A stretch of DNA of 64,000 nucleotides from Elephas maximus indicus (lineage: Eukaryota > Chordata > Mammalia > Proboscidea > Elephantidae). Under the pieces are notes generated by a model, which worked only from the letters and a program-made list of their open reading frames with translations, was not told the origin of the DNA and ran no database searches. Both the position numbers and the translations under genes were made by a program. The stretch covers positions 104,094,823 to 104,158,822 of the forward strand of contig NC_064822.1 of NCBI RefSeq assembly GCF_024166365.1, read 5' to 3'. How positions within the stretch are numbered: position 1 is the stretch's first letter; each line of letters starts with the position of its first letter. Positions 50,101 through 58,476 of this stretch are shown one piece after another.

Positions 50101-53100
50101 TTAAAAACAAAAAATTAGTCAATTACAGAAGGACAAATACTGCATGAGACCACTATTATAAGAACTCAAGAAAATGTTTAAACACAGAAGAAAACATTCT
50201 TTGATGTTTAGGAGGGCGGGAGAGGGGAATTCACAAGACAAGAATTATCTCAGATGTAGGTAAGCACAACACACAATACCAGCGAAGTCAGCACAACTGG
50301 ACTAAACCAAAAGCTAGGAAGTTTCGTGAATACAACCAAACACTTCAAGGGACAGTATAGCAGAGTCTGGGGTCTAGGGACCATGGTTTCAGGGAACATC
50401 CAGGTCAATCGCCATAACAAAGTTTATTAAGAAAATGTTCCACATCCCACTTTAATGAGCGGTGTCTGGGATGTCTTAAAAGTTATCCAAGTGACCATCT
50501 AAGATGTATCAATTGGTCCCAACCCACCTGGAGCAAAGGCAAATGAAGAACACCAAAGACACACGGAAAATATGAGCCCAAGAGAAAGAAAGGGCCACAT
50601 AAACCAGAGACTCCATTAGCCCGAGACCAGAAGAACTAGATGGTGCCTGGCTACCACCAATGACCACCCTGACAGCAAACACAACAGAGTCCCTGATGGA
50701 GCAGGAGGAAAGTGGGGTGCAGAATTCAAATTCTAATAAAAAGGCAGACTTAACGGTCTGACTGAAACTGGAGGGACCCCAGAAGACATGGCCCCCAGCC
50801 TGTCTGTTAACACACAACTAAAACCATTTCTGAAGCCAACTCTTCAGACAAGGAATAGACTGGACTATAAGACATAAAATGATACTCACGAAGAGTGTGC
50901 CTCTTAGTTCAAGTAGCTACATGAGACTAAAGGAGAAGCTCCTGTCCGGAGGAAAGTTGAGAGGGCAGAAAGGGATAGAAGCTGGCTGAATGGACACGGG
51001 CAATCCGGGGTTAGAAGGAGGAATGTACAGTCACACTATAGCAACAGCCAAGTAGGGTCACATGACAATGTGTATAAATTTTTGTATGAAAAATTAGCTT
51101 GAGCTATGAACTTTTACCTAAGGCACAACTAAAAAAAGTGTATATGCATATATATACACGTATGTACACCAAATTAAAATTAGTTAAGATTATAAATGAG
51201 TTAATCACACCCTCTCTACAGGCTAGAAAACCAGCTCCAAAATATTCCTGTTTCCTGAAATTACAAAGTTCCTAAACATAAAAGCAGCAATGAAGGAAAA
51301 TGAAAAAGTCAAACTTTGGACAGTAAACCTAAGCAACACGCTACTTATTACGGACTGAATATGTCCCCGCAAAACATGTATTGTAAATCCTAACCTCAAT
51401 GCCTGTAGTTACAATCTCACTTGGAGAAAGGCTGTCTTTGTTCTGTTAATGAAGCAGGATTTGTGTACCGTGTGCCTTGAGTCAATCTCTTTTGCGATAT
51501 AAAAAGAGATTAAACAAATGAGCAGACAGACAAAATAGGGAAAGAGAGATGCCAAGCCTCATGAAGATCACCCAGGAGCAGAAGCTCAGAAAAGGCAAGG
51601 ACCTTCCCCCACAGCAAACAGACAGAAGGCCTTCCTCTAGAGCCAGCATTCTGAGTTCAGACTTCTAGCCTCCTAAACTGTGAGAAAATAAATGTGTGAT
51701 TGTTAAAGCCATCCTCTTGTGGTATTTCTGTTATAACAGCACTACATAACTACGACATTACTCCAAATTCAAAAGAATTGGTAAAAACAAAAAACAAAAC
51801 CCATTGCCCTCGAGTCAATTTTCGACTCATATTTTTTTTTAGGGACCCTACAGAATGAGCAGAACTGCTCCACAGAGTTTCAAAGGAGTGGCTGGTGGAA
51901 ACAAAGCTGTGTCTCAAATATGAAGGCGAAATTAGGGCATCTCCAGATAAACAGAAGTTAAGGGAATCTGTAAAAACCAATCTAAAATTACAAGAAATAT
52001 TAAAGGCTGTCCTCTGGCTAGAGAACCAACAATACCAGATTAACAACCCAAGACTGGAACACAGGACAGAACCAGCTATCAACCCAGGCAGGGAAGTCAC
52101 AGAAAAGAGGCTGGTGGATGTGAACTGCCAACATTTTTGGTTAGCTGTTGTGCTCTTAACCACTGTGCCAACAACATAGCAACCCTGGAATTCTCACCAA
52201 TTCCCAGTGAATCAGCAATTGTATCATCAAGTGCCAAATCTGTTCAAGGCACTGTATTAAACCAAAACAAATTCTTTAATTTCCTATCTCCCTTTTTATT
52301 CTACAAGAAAAGATCCTTACCCAGAATTCTGCTGGCTTCACTGCGGCTACTTTCTGGAGTCTGAGAACCCAGCTCTGTCTTAGCATATGAGCTCAGCTGG
52401 CACAAAAGCGTTTCACCCACAGGCCCTGGGTTGGTCTTCTTCATTTGGGCATGAAGCGCCATGGCATTCCTACGGGCATGTTCAGCACAGAAAGACACCC
52501 TAAGGAGGAAAAAATATTAACATTTTATATTCAGGTTGCTTCTTGAAAGGATTCAATGATTTTCATAGTCATTGATCTTCAAATCATCTTTAGGAAATTA
52601 AAGTGAGTATTACATTTATTTCTATAAAGCCCAATGAGTCAGAAAAATTTAACTTGCCCCAAGGTCAATTAATTTTGTGTTACTAAAAAGAAATGCAGGC
52701 AGCACAATCCAGTGCTCTACCCATCTGTAACCATTCCAACCATAAGAATGTTGACATTTCAGACCAAATCAAGATGCACTCCATCTCTCAAAATTCGTTC
52801 TGAAAGACAACTCCATATTTTTCTTTAATATCAATAATTACTGATAAAATTTGGGACAATTTCATAAAATACCTCTGCCTACATGATGAAAGCTGGGAAG
52901 CCTCTCCCAGTAGAATGCACACATACACAATTTTGCATTGCTTAGCAATGTTCATGGAGAACCAAGTTATGGACCCCAGGATCAAGAATAACCTAAAATA
53001 TCCCTTCTCTTACAGATAAAGGTAAAGACCCAAAGAGACTAACTTATCCAAAGCTACTTGGTGACAACTCAGGTCTCTGTACAGTTTTCTCAATTTTAAT

Positions 53101-53490
53101 GTTTTTATCCCTCAATTCTATTTTCCAATTTTCTATTTATTTTCCAATACATCCCTAACCCCAAGCCCACAGCACACTACATCCCCCTCACATTTTAAAA
53201 CTGAAACCACAAATGACATATAGATCTATACATATATACCCATCTTTCTTCTCAGGCTTTGGGGCAGCACTGGGACATCTTTTTCCATTCTTCGTCGATA
53301 TATAGCTACACTGTTTGAAGGGTGCATTCTTGTCTTCAAGGATATGCTTAATGCAAAACTCCTGTCCCTCCAGACGAGGTTGAGAGCATGGGCGATGAGT
53401 GAATGAACAAGACAGGGGCTCCTGGGATCTAGGCACTGGAGTGATCCTCCCCCGATTGGTTGGCAAGACGTGAATCCGAATCCTGTTCAT
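29159..53490 (-). CDS. KANSL2: KAT8 regulatory NSL complex subunit 2, complete
   Basis: KANSL2 is a nuclear subunit of the NSL complex with the acetyltransferase KAT8/MOF, KANSL1, KANSL3, WDR5 and others, which acetylates histone H4 at promoters. Coding exons (5' to 3'): 53,490-53,240; 52,499-52,321; 43,203-43,089; 41,125-40,962; 40,573-40,407; 39,736-39,640; 35,540-35,287; 30,192-30,073; 29,290-29,159. They total 1,479 nt, 492 residues plus stop, equal to human KANSL2. The start is the ATG at 53,490 ([14 protein letters not shown]). Two Cys/His-rich C3HC3H-type zinc fingers are visible, at about residues 28-90 (exons 2-3) and about 300-375 (exons 7-8). A Lys/Arg-rich helical stretch ([18 protein letters not shown]) lies between, and an acidic block (about 145-180) carries [13 protein letters not shown]. 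Seven introns of the coding part are GT-AG or GC-AG; two use GC donors. No damage is seen, so it should be functional. Confidence 0.97.
29502..29638 (-). ncRNA. H/ACA snoRNA, SNORA2 family (copy in intron 9)
   Basis: About 137 nt on the KANSL2 sense strand, in two hairpins. The H box is AGAGGA (near 29,578) and the ACA box ACAACC ends at 29,502. It shares 'CTGTTGGTTTCAAGCAG', 'GTCTTCCTGTGG' and 'TTGGAAGAAACA' with the copies at 31,085 and 39,395. Human KANSL2 introns host SNORA2 copies, predicted to guide 28S rRNA pseudouridylation. I cannot say which lettered copy this is. Open frames across it are artefacts. Confidence 0.8.
29917..30057 (-). ncRNA. Possible H/ACA-like RNA just inside intron 9
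   Basis: On the minus strand a 7-bp stem (TAGCCAG with CTGGCTA) is followed by a second hairpin (ATCAC with GTGAT, inner GCC with GGC) and directly by ACATAT. The spacing fits a 141-nt H/ACA RNA, and human KANSL2 also hosts SNORA34. No strict ANANNA H box is found, and it starts only about 15 nt from the splice donor, so this is tentative. Confidence 0.2.
31085..31218 (-). ncRNA. H/ACA snoRNA, SNORA2 family (copy in intron 8)
   Basis: About 134 nt. H box AGAGCA (near 31,160) and ACA box ACATAC ending at 31,085. The 5' hairpin starts GGCCCTGAATCAAGACCAG and the 3' hairpin contains GTGGCCAGTTCAGTTGGAAG. It is the closest of the three to my recollection of human SNORA2A/B. Confidence 0.82.
34130..35092 (+). 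mobile_element. L1 3' region split by an LTR
   Basis: L1 ORF2-end text ('aggtatatacccaagag', then 'caaatgtccatcaatgg') to 34,524, resuming with 'gagagtgattgctaacggg' at about 34,909 and ending 'cagctcagttaaaaaaaag'. Confidence 0.75.
34525..34906 (+). mobile_element. MaLR/MLT1-type LTR-like repeat
   Basis: 'gttatggattaaattgtgtc' to 'acttgtggtatttgttat'. Inserted in the surrounding L1, so it is younger than that L1. Confidence 0.7.
36108..36302 (+). mobile_element. tRNA-derived SINE, long variant
   Basis: 'gtccctgggtggtacaaatgg' region to 'gtcaaaatcaactcaatgg'. Two G homopolymer runs (36,368-36,393) lie just beyond it. Confidence 0.85.
36960..37100 (+). mobile_element. MER5-type relic(s), halves in unusual order
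   Basis: A MER5 3'-half-like block (36,970-37,003) precedes a 5'-half-like block (37,021-37,088) in the same orientation. Two truncated copies or a rearranged one. Confidence 0.45.
37120..37315 (-). mobile_element. MER20 hAT transposon relic
   Basis: 'gcattcctggcctctatcc', 'aatgtctccagacattgc' and 'ccccagttgagaaacact' are MER20 blocks. Confidence 0.75.
38060..38480 (+). mobile_element. Old L1 fragment
   Basis: 'gtggaattactacatc', then 'gtgccaatttatattccc', as in old mammalian L1 3' regions. Confidence 0.55.
39395..39531 (-). ncRNA. H/ACA snoRNA, SNORA2 family (copy in intron 7)
   Basis: About 137 nt, 108 nt downstream of exon 7. H box AAAGAA (near 39,470) and ACA box ACATCT ending at 39,395. 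It shares GCCCTGAATCAAGGCCAGC and TGTCTTCCTATGG with its two paralogues. Confidence 0.8.
40170..40310 (-). mobile_element. MIR SINE, minus strand
   Basis: 'tgagacccagtgaagttaag' followed by 'gagctggcagtgaactg'. It lies in intron 6. Confidence 0.55.
40574..40961 (-). other. KANSL2 intron 5, GC-AG
   Basis: The donor reads CTTG|gcaagt with GC at 40,961-40,960; the acceptor is tatctag at 40,574. The Gly codon is split G|GT, which only works with the GC donor. It contains a minus-strand SINE (40,676-40,830). Confidence 0.88.
40676..40830 (-). mobile_element. tRNA-derived SINE, minus strand
   Basis: 'accccattgctgtcgagtc' to 'ctgtgccaccaaggctcc'. Confidence 0.85.
41622..41828 (+). mobile_element. 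tRNA-derived SINE, rearranged 3' part
   Basis: Sense 5' half 'ggaaccctggtggtgcaatg' followed from about 41,765 by an antisense SINE piece ('ttgcaccaccagg'). Confidence 0.75.
41882..42470 (+). mobile_element. MaLR/MLT1-type LTR-like repeat, interrupted
   Basis: Left half 41,882-41,950 and right half from 42,181 ('tggacttttagcctacagg', 'cccatttgtgatacttg'), separated by an RTE-derived insertion. Confidence 0.6.
41955..42180 (+). mobile_element. Chimeric SINE/RTE 3'-end insertion
   Basis: About 45 bases of antisense SINE/RTE tail, then sense RTE 3' text ('gattgacacagtggctgc') ending in CAACAAC. Flanked by attcctttga on both sides (41,945-41,954 and 42,181-42,190). Confidence 0.7.
43366..51137 (+). 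mobile_element. Near-full-length L1, inactivated
   Basis: Starts 'aaagatggcagagtag' (typical L1 5' start), with 5' UTR to about 44,800 and an ORF1 relic at 44,820-45,750. ORF2 relics follow: endonuclease at 46,156-46,689 ('[10 protein letters not shown]'), reverse transcriptase at 47,948-48,403 ([13 protein letters not shown] at 48,263-48,274 in place of FADD/YADD) and C-terminal pieces to about 49,860. The 3' UTR with A tail ends at about 51,137. Many stops and frameshifts. No clear target-site duplication found. Confidence 0.9.
49936..50115 (+). mobile_element. Truncated L1 3' end nested in the larger L1
   Basis: 180 bases matching the 11.7-11.85 kb L1 tail ('aaagtacgataaaatt'), flanked by tagtcaatcac (49,925-49,935) and tagtcaattac (50,116-50,126). 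It breaks the host L1 text 'gaactagtcaatcac ... agaaggacaaatac'. Confidence 0.85.
51345..51765 (+). mobile_element. MaLR/MLT1-type LTR-like repeat
   Basis: 'ttacggactgaatatgtcc' to 'cttgtggtatttctgttat'. Confidence 0.7.
51785..52180 (-). mobile_element. tRNA-derived SINE split by an L1 internal fragment
   Basis: The SINE left part is 51,785-51,899 and the right part resumes at 52,119 ('tgtgaactgccaac') to about 52,175. Confidence 0.8.
51900..52108 (+). mobile_element. L1 ORF1-end fragment with target-site duplication
   Basis: 209 bases homologous to 45,637-45,850 of the L1 above (end of ORF1 and inter-ORF spacer). Flanked by perfect ggctggtgga at 51,890-51,899 and 52,109-52,118. It lacks the L1 3' UTR. 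Confidence 0.8.
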
Positions 53491-53689
53491 ACCAAAACCT
53501 GCAGGGACACACAAAAGATCAAAAAGCCCTTCCCATTCCCTAAAATTCCTGCTTCACAATATGCAGACGAACCGCGAGCAGTTTCTAAAAAACAAGAAGT
53601 TGGTCTCTCTCTAGAGCAGGGTACTCTCCATAACTCCCCTCCGCCCTCCTCTACTCCTTCGGGCTTTCAAATTCTCCCTCCATAAGCAC

Positions 53690-54440
53690 CCCCACCCCAT
53701 CCACCGCTACGTCCAAAGTATATCAAGGACTCGCACGGACGGAGCAGCAGGAGGAAGCGCCAGCGCCGACTCCACGCGGCGGCAACGCCGCAGGACCGCG
53801 CCCCGCCTCCCTGCACGTCGCCTTTGTCCAAGCCCGCCTCGGAGCTCAAGGCTGGGCCCTGCCGGCCCTCAGCGGCATGTGCAAGCGCCATTTTGTCTTA
53901 AGGCTCCGTGCACCGGAGAATCTGGCTCCTGGGAGCCTACAGGAAGGAGAGAGACTCTGCCGCTGGTTGAGGCAGACTAGCAGCTCCGAGGGGATATAAA
54001 GGGCGAAGCAGCTGCCTAACTGCAAACACACAGAGGAAGTGCCGCCGCCATCTTACCTCGACCGCCACGATGCACCGCGCAGCTCTCCCGCCCCGCGCCG
54101 CGCCAGACTCTTCTAACTCGGCCCCGTCCTTTCCGGACCCTAAGCCCTGATTGGCTGCGACTCCGAAGACGCTGTGTCACCATTGGCCGAGGCCAACTAC
54201 CTATCCTGTCTGGGAGCGAGGAGCGCTGAGAAAACGAGCGGCTACGGTGGCTGGTGGCTGACACGAACTGGCAGCAAGTCCGCCCTGAGGGAAGTGACGG
54301 GAGAAGGTGGGATGCGGGGCTGGTTGCCGGATGTAGATGTATTTCCGGCTCGTGGCGCAGCTCTTCCTCTGGTCGTTTGTGACCGGTCTCAGTGTGGTCT
54401 GGCGGCTGCGGCTTTACCACTGTTACCCAGCGGGAATCAA
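53690..54440. promoter_or_regulatory. CpG-island promoter of KANSL2
   Basis: Dense CpG dinucleotides against an AT-rich background, no TATA box. Two ATTGG (inverted CCAAT) boxes lie near 54,150 and 54,182. TTCCGG ETS-type sites occur near 54,131 and 54,342. The island covers the first exon and its flanks. Confidence 0.75.
54057..54130 (-). other. KANSL2: KANSL2 non-coding exon 1 (5' end approximate)
   Basis: A donor GAG|gtaaga at 54,057/54,056 follows GC-rich leader sequence. It splices to the acceptor at 53,499 (ctgcag), which leaves 8 nt of leader before the ATG. The transcription start is not determinable by eye. Confidence 0.6.
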
Positions 54441-55229
54441 TCAGACGTACAGAGAGCAGAGGATCACTGTACATTTGATGCTTACCGGAAAAGGCTTTAG
54501 TTTTCTTTTGTGAGCAGTTCAGTACATGAACTGAACATTTATTCGGTGTAGAGCATGCTGAGAGCCATTTTGTGTTTACTATGAGTCAGAAATTACATGT
54601 ACAAATGCATGCCCTTTGATGTTATGTAAACTTGCCCTCACTTTCAAACCATTGAACCAACCCCTACTCCCAACATACTCTTCCTTACAATCACCTTCAC
54701 TTGCTGCACATGCAGCTTTTAAGTCACTAAAAATGTCTTGCTTATAAAAGTAAGGCTAAATAACCATACGCACCTGTTATGACATATCTACAAATTCAAC
54801 TTAAAGACTTAAGACAGAAACTGATCTTGTTTGTAACTCAGGGACTGCCTGTAAAAAGCATTAAAACTGAGAATAAGGAAATGAGTTGTGATTTAGGTTC
54901 TGCTTCTCATGAACTGTGTGCCTTGATGTTCTAAAACGAGGAGATTGCATTACAATTACATGCTAAATAAGATAATGTAGAAACGACTAACACAATCCCA
55001 GTTTCACCATCCTTTAAGGATTTATAGTTAAAACATCACTTTAGTCATCTCCAGCACTCTTCTTGTAGAAATCATCCAACGCTTTCTCTCTCATAACCTT
55101 CTGACCATTTTTTTCTCCCAACCTTCCCAGGATCCCTCATCTGATCACTGTCAGTTTCATTTAAGGAAGATGTTTTATCCACAACCAATGAGTTGCTGCA
55201 CATGGTTTACAGTGGAGGTGAACATCACC
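54441..55229. other. Intergenic KANSL2-CCNT1 spacer, first part
   Basis: No gene or recognised repeat. Confidence 0.4.
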
Positions 55230-56040
55230 TACAGCATTCAAGAACAGCTGTCATACTGGACTAAACCAAAAACTCAGAAGTTTCCTGAATACAACCAAAT
55301 ACTTCAAGGGTCAGAGTAGCAAGGGCGGGGGTTTGGGACCATGGTTTCAGGGGACATCTAGGTCAATTGCCATAACAAAGTTTAAGAAAATGTTCTGCAT
55401 CTCACTTTGAAGAGTGGCATCTGGGGTCTTAAAAGCTAGCAAGCAGCCATCTAAGATGCATTGATTGGTCCCAGCCCCCCTGAAACAAAGGAGGATGAAG
55501 AACACCAAAGGCACAAGGAAATTATGAGCCCAGGAAACAGAAAGGGCCATATAAGCCTGAGACCAGAAGAACTAGATGATGCCTGGCTACCACCAATGAC
55601 CACCCTGACAGGGAACACAACAGGCAGTCTGTGATGGAACAGGAGAAAAGGGGGGTGCAGTAAAAAGACCAGACTTAATGGTCTGAGACTGGAGGGACCT
55701 GGAAGACATGGCCCCTGGACTCTCTGTTAGCCCAAAACTAAAACCATTCCCGATGCTAACTCTTCAGACAAAGACTGGACTATAAGACCTAAAATAATAC
55801 TTGTGAGGAGTTTGCTTCTTGGCTCAAGTAAATACTTGAGACTAAATGGACAGCTCCTGTCCAGAGGTGAGATGAGAAGGCAGAAAAGGGACAGGAGCTG
55901 GTTGAGTGGACATGGGAAATCGGGGGTGGAAAGCAGGAGTGTGCTGTCACATTATAGGGAGAGCAAATAGGGTCACAAAACAATGTGTGTATAAATTTTT
56001 GTATGAAAAACTAAGGAACTAAACTTTCACTTAAAGCACC
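55230..56040 (+). mobile_element. L1 3' UTR
   Basis: Closely parallels 50,280-51,130: 'ggactaaaccaaaaact', 'ggaccatggtttcagggg', 'gatgcattgattggtcccag', ending 'cacttaaagcacc' without an A tail. Confidence 0.8.
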
Positions 56041-56134
56041 TGTCAGTTTACAACACAAGAAGTGATTAAAAAGGCAAGGAGGGGAGCTGTTCTCAGACTA
56101 TGTCAGCCCTAGAAGAAGGCCCTTTCCTGAAATT

Positions 56135-56235
56135 CATTCATTCAACAAAATATTTATTGAGCACCTAAGTGTCAGGCACTGGGGATACAGTAAAAAACAA
56201 GAAAGATAACCCTGCTGTCTTGGAGTAAACATTCT
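56135..56235 (-). mobile_element. L2 LINE 3' end, minus strand
   Basis: 'aaatatttattgagcacc', then 'tcaggcactggggatacag'. Confidence 0.65.
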
Positions 56236-56639
56236 AGAACACTTTGGCATTGTGTATCATAAGTAATAGCAACTACAATTTATATACACGAACAAAAAAC
56301 TCTCAAAAGGGGTTGTTATAGAAGATGATATAAACATCCTGTAACTCAAAACCAGCTGGAGACAGTCTACAGAAAATTTGGGTATCAGGATCTGTAGTCA
56401 AATGTGATAATATCAAAAAGAAATAGGAAAACAAACTACTAAAGAGAACAATGTGAAGAGGCACAGGGACAGGAACACAGCAGAAACTTTATTTTTTGCT
56501 TAATTAGTGGGCATACTGAAGGTCTTAATTGAGGGAAAAAATCCTGCTAAACCTAAGGCAGACAGGAAAAAAAATAACAATTCCTTGAGGAAGATCTCCC
56601 TGCTCCTGCCCTTCGCTCCAAAATCTATTTTCAACACAG

Positions 56640-57225
56640 CAGCTCGAGAATGTTTTAAAACCTGAGCTAGATCTTGTCACCTCTCTGCTCAAAATTTCCC
56701 AGTGCCTCATCTCAAAAGTTTTTATGATGGGCTGTAAAACCGTAGAATATCTGGCCTGCTATTGCCTCTCTAACCTCATATCCTACTACTTTCACCCTTA
56801 TTCATTTCCATACAAGCTACACCGGCCTACTTGCTATTTCTCAAACATATCAGCATGTTCTCATAATCTTTATACTTGCAGTTTCCTGTCTGGAATGTTC
56901 TTCTTCCAGTGTGCACATGACTTGTTCTCACTTCCTTCAGGTCTCTGTTAAAACATAACCTCACGACTTCTTCCCTAGCTACCTTATTTTCAGTTACAAC
57001 AACCCTACTTACCTAAACAAATGCGCGCATGCACACACACACAAATTCCTATATCCCCTTCCCTGTTTTACATTCTCCAAAGTACTTATCACCACATACT
57101 GTTTACTTCTGTCTCCCCTATAACTAGAATGTAAGTTCTGTGAGGGCAAGATGCTTGTTTACTGTTGTATTCCCAGTAGTAAATGAAACCTAGCATTTAG
57201 TAGGCGCTGTTTTCTAATGAAAAAA
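56640..57225 (+). mobile_element. L2 LINE 3' region
   Basis: 'ttacttctgtctcccc', 'ctagaatgtaagttctgtgag' and 'gcatttagtaggcgctg' are the L2 3' blocks. The 75-codon frame at 56,724 belongs to this relic. Confidence 0.7.
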
Positions 57226-58450
57226 TAAACGAAAGGCAGGGGAGTGCCTGAAAGTACTTTTCAGAAAAGGTGTATCTAGTATTCAATTTTAACTTTTCAT
57301 CACTGAGTGTTCATCTGTCGGTTTTGAGTGTTATGTGAAGAAAAAGTTGATTCCACAGTATAGAAAAGGTAGCACAAGTAAAACAATGTGACAATCTCTA
57401 AACCAAATAAATTCAGCACAAAGCAGGCCCCCAGAGCCAGAGATTACAGTGAATATTAGCTTCTAAGGAAATCCATAGTCTTAGAAAACAGCTTCAAACT
57501 TTCTACAGAACATTGAATAGTAGAGATCAAGTAGAGATCAAGCCAATCTTAGCTTTCAAAAGGTCAGGGAGATCAGGATATGATGTAGACATTGACCATA
57601 AGATAAAGCCCAGCTCTCTATCAGTTAAACAAAACCTTTAACTGGGGATCTGGCTGTACTCAGCCTTTATATTGATTTGCACCTCATCTATTCCCAAGGA
57701 TGACACGGTAGATACTAACTCTTAACAAAGTTACTTTCTTTTGTAAATTTCAAATCATCTCTTCCCTTATTTTTCATTTACAGCTTCTCTTCCACTGAAA
57801 CCAGATCAGAATTATGAATGTCAGCAACTTTCACAAAAATTTCAGGGAACGGAGCGACGGCAAACAAAGCTTTTAAACTAAAACTACTGCTAACTTTGTA
57901 TTATAATTCTGGACAGTTTGGCATAAAAATTCTTTCCCTTTAAGTGTATAATTTACAAGATTTAAGTGTAATTAACTGGTATTTGATTATGTCCCAGGAC
58001 AAGGGTGAGTATTCTCTATCAATTTTTCCAGGCACCACCAAAGAAAACTATTATCTTTCTACAAAACATTTTCTTCCAGATGCACTGCTGTCTATACCAG
58101 TATTTTAGATTTTTCAAAAGATCAAGCATACAATTATGAGTCATGTTGGTAACGCTTACTCTAGGTAAGCAAACTTCATACTGCTATCATCTGTCTGAGC
58201 TGAAACTGTTTTGGGTACTGTAGTTACTCTTCTATGTATTCATTAGAATAAGGATTTTTTTCCCCTCTGACTACATCATACTTTAACAGATCACTGTGAT
58301 AACCAAATCTTGGTCTTTTCAAAGGCTTCAATTCCGGTAGGATCTTGTGCAGTAAGAACGTACCACTACCAAAACTGAAGGCAAATTGTAATCATATCAA
58401 TAAAATGACAAAGACTAAGGACTAATTGGAAGACTCAGTACACAATTAGA
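57226..58450. other. Intergenic KANSL2-CCNT1 spacer, last part
   Basis: AT-rich, no gene or recognised repeat. Confidence 0.4.
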
Positions 58451-58470
58451 TGAGTGTTTTATCATTAACA

Positions 58471-58476
58471 TTTATT
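58471..58476 (-). terminator. CCNT1 distal poly(A) signal, AATAAA
   Basis: Minus-strand AATAAA at the edge of the repeat-free block. Confidence 0.6.

Larger units (their letters stand above)
43204..52320 (-). other. KANSL2 intron 3 (9.1 kb), filled by an antisense L1
   Basis: GT-AG intron. Most of its length is a single near-full-length L1 in the opposite orientation, plus an LTR-like repeat and a SINE near its 5' end. Confidence 0.9.

Noticed and set aside
54016-54474. 152-codon open frame on the minus strand at the KANSL2 promoter
   Set aside because: GC-rich CpG-island DNA lacks stops by composition. The frame spans promoter, exon 1 and its donor and has no known domain.
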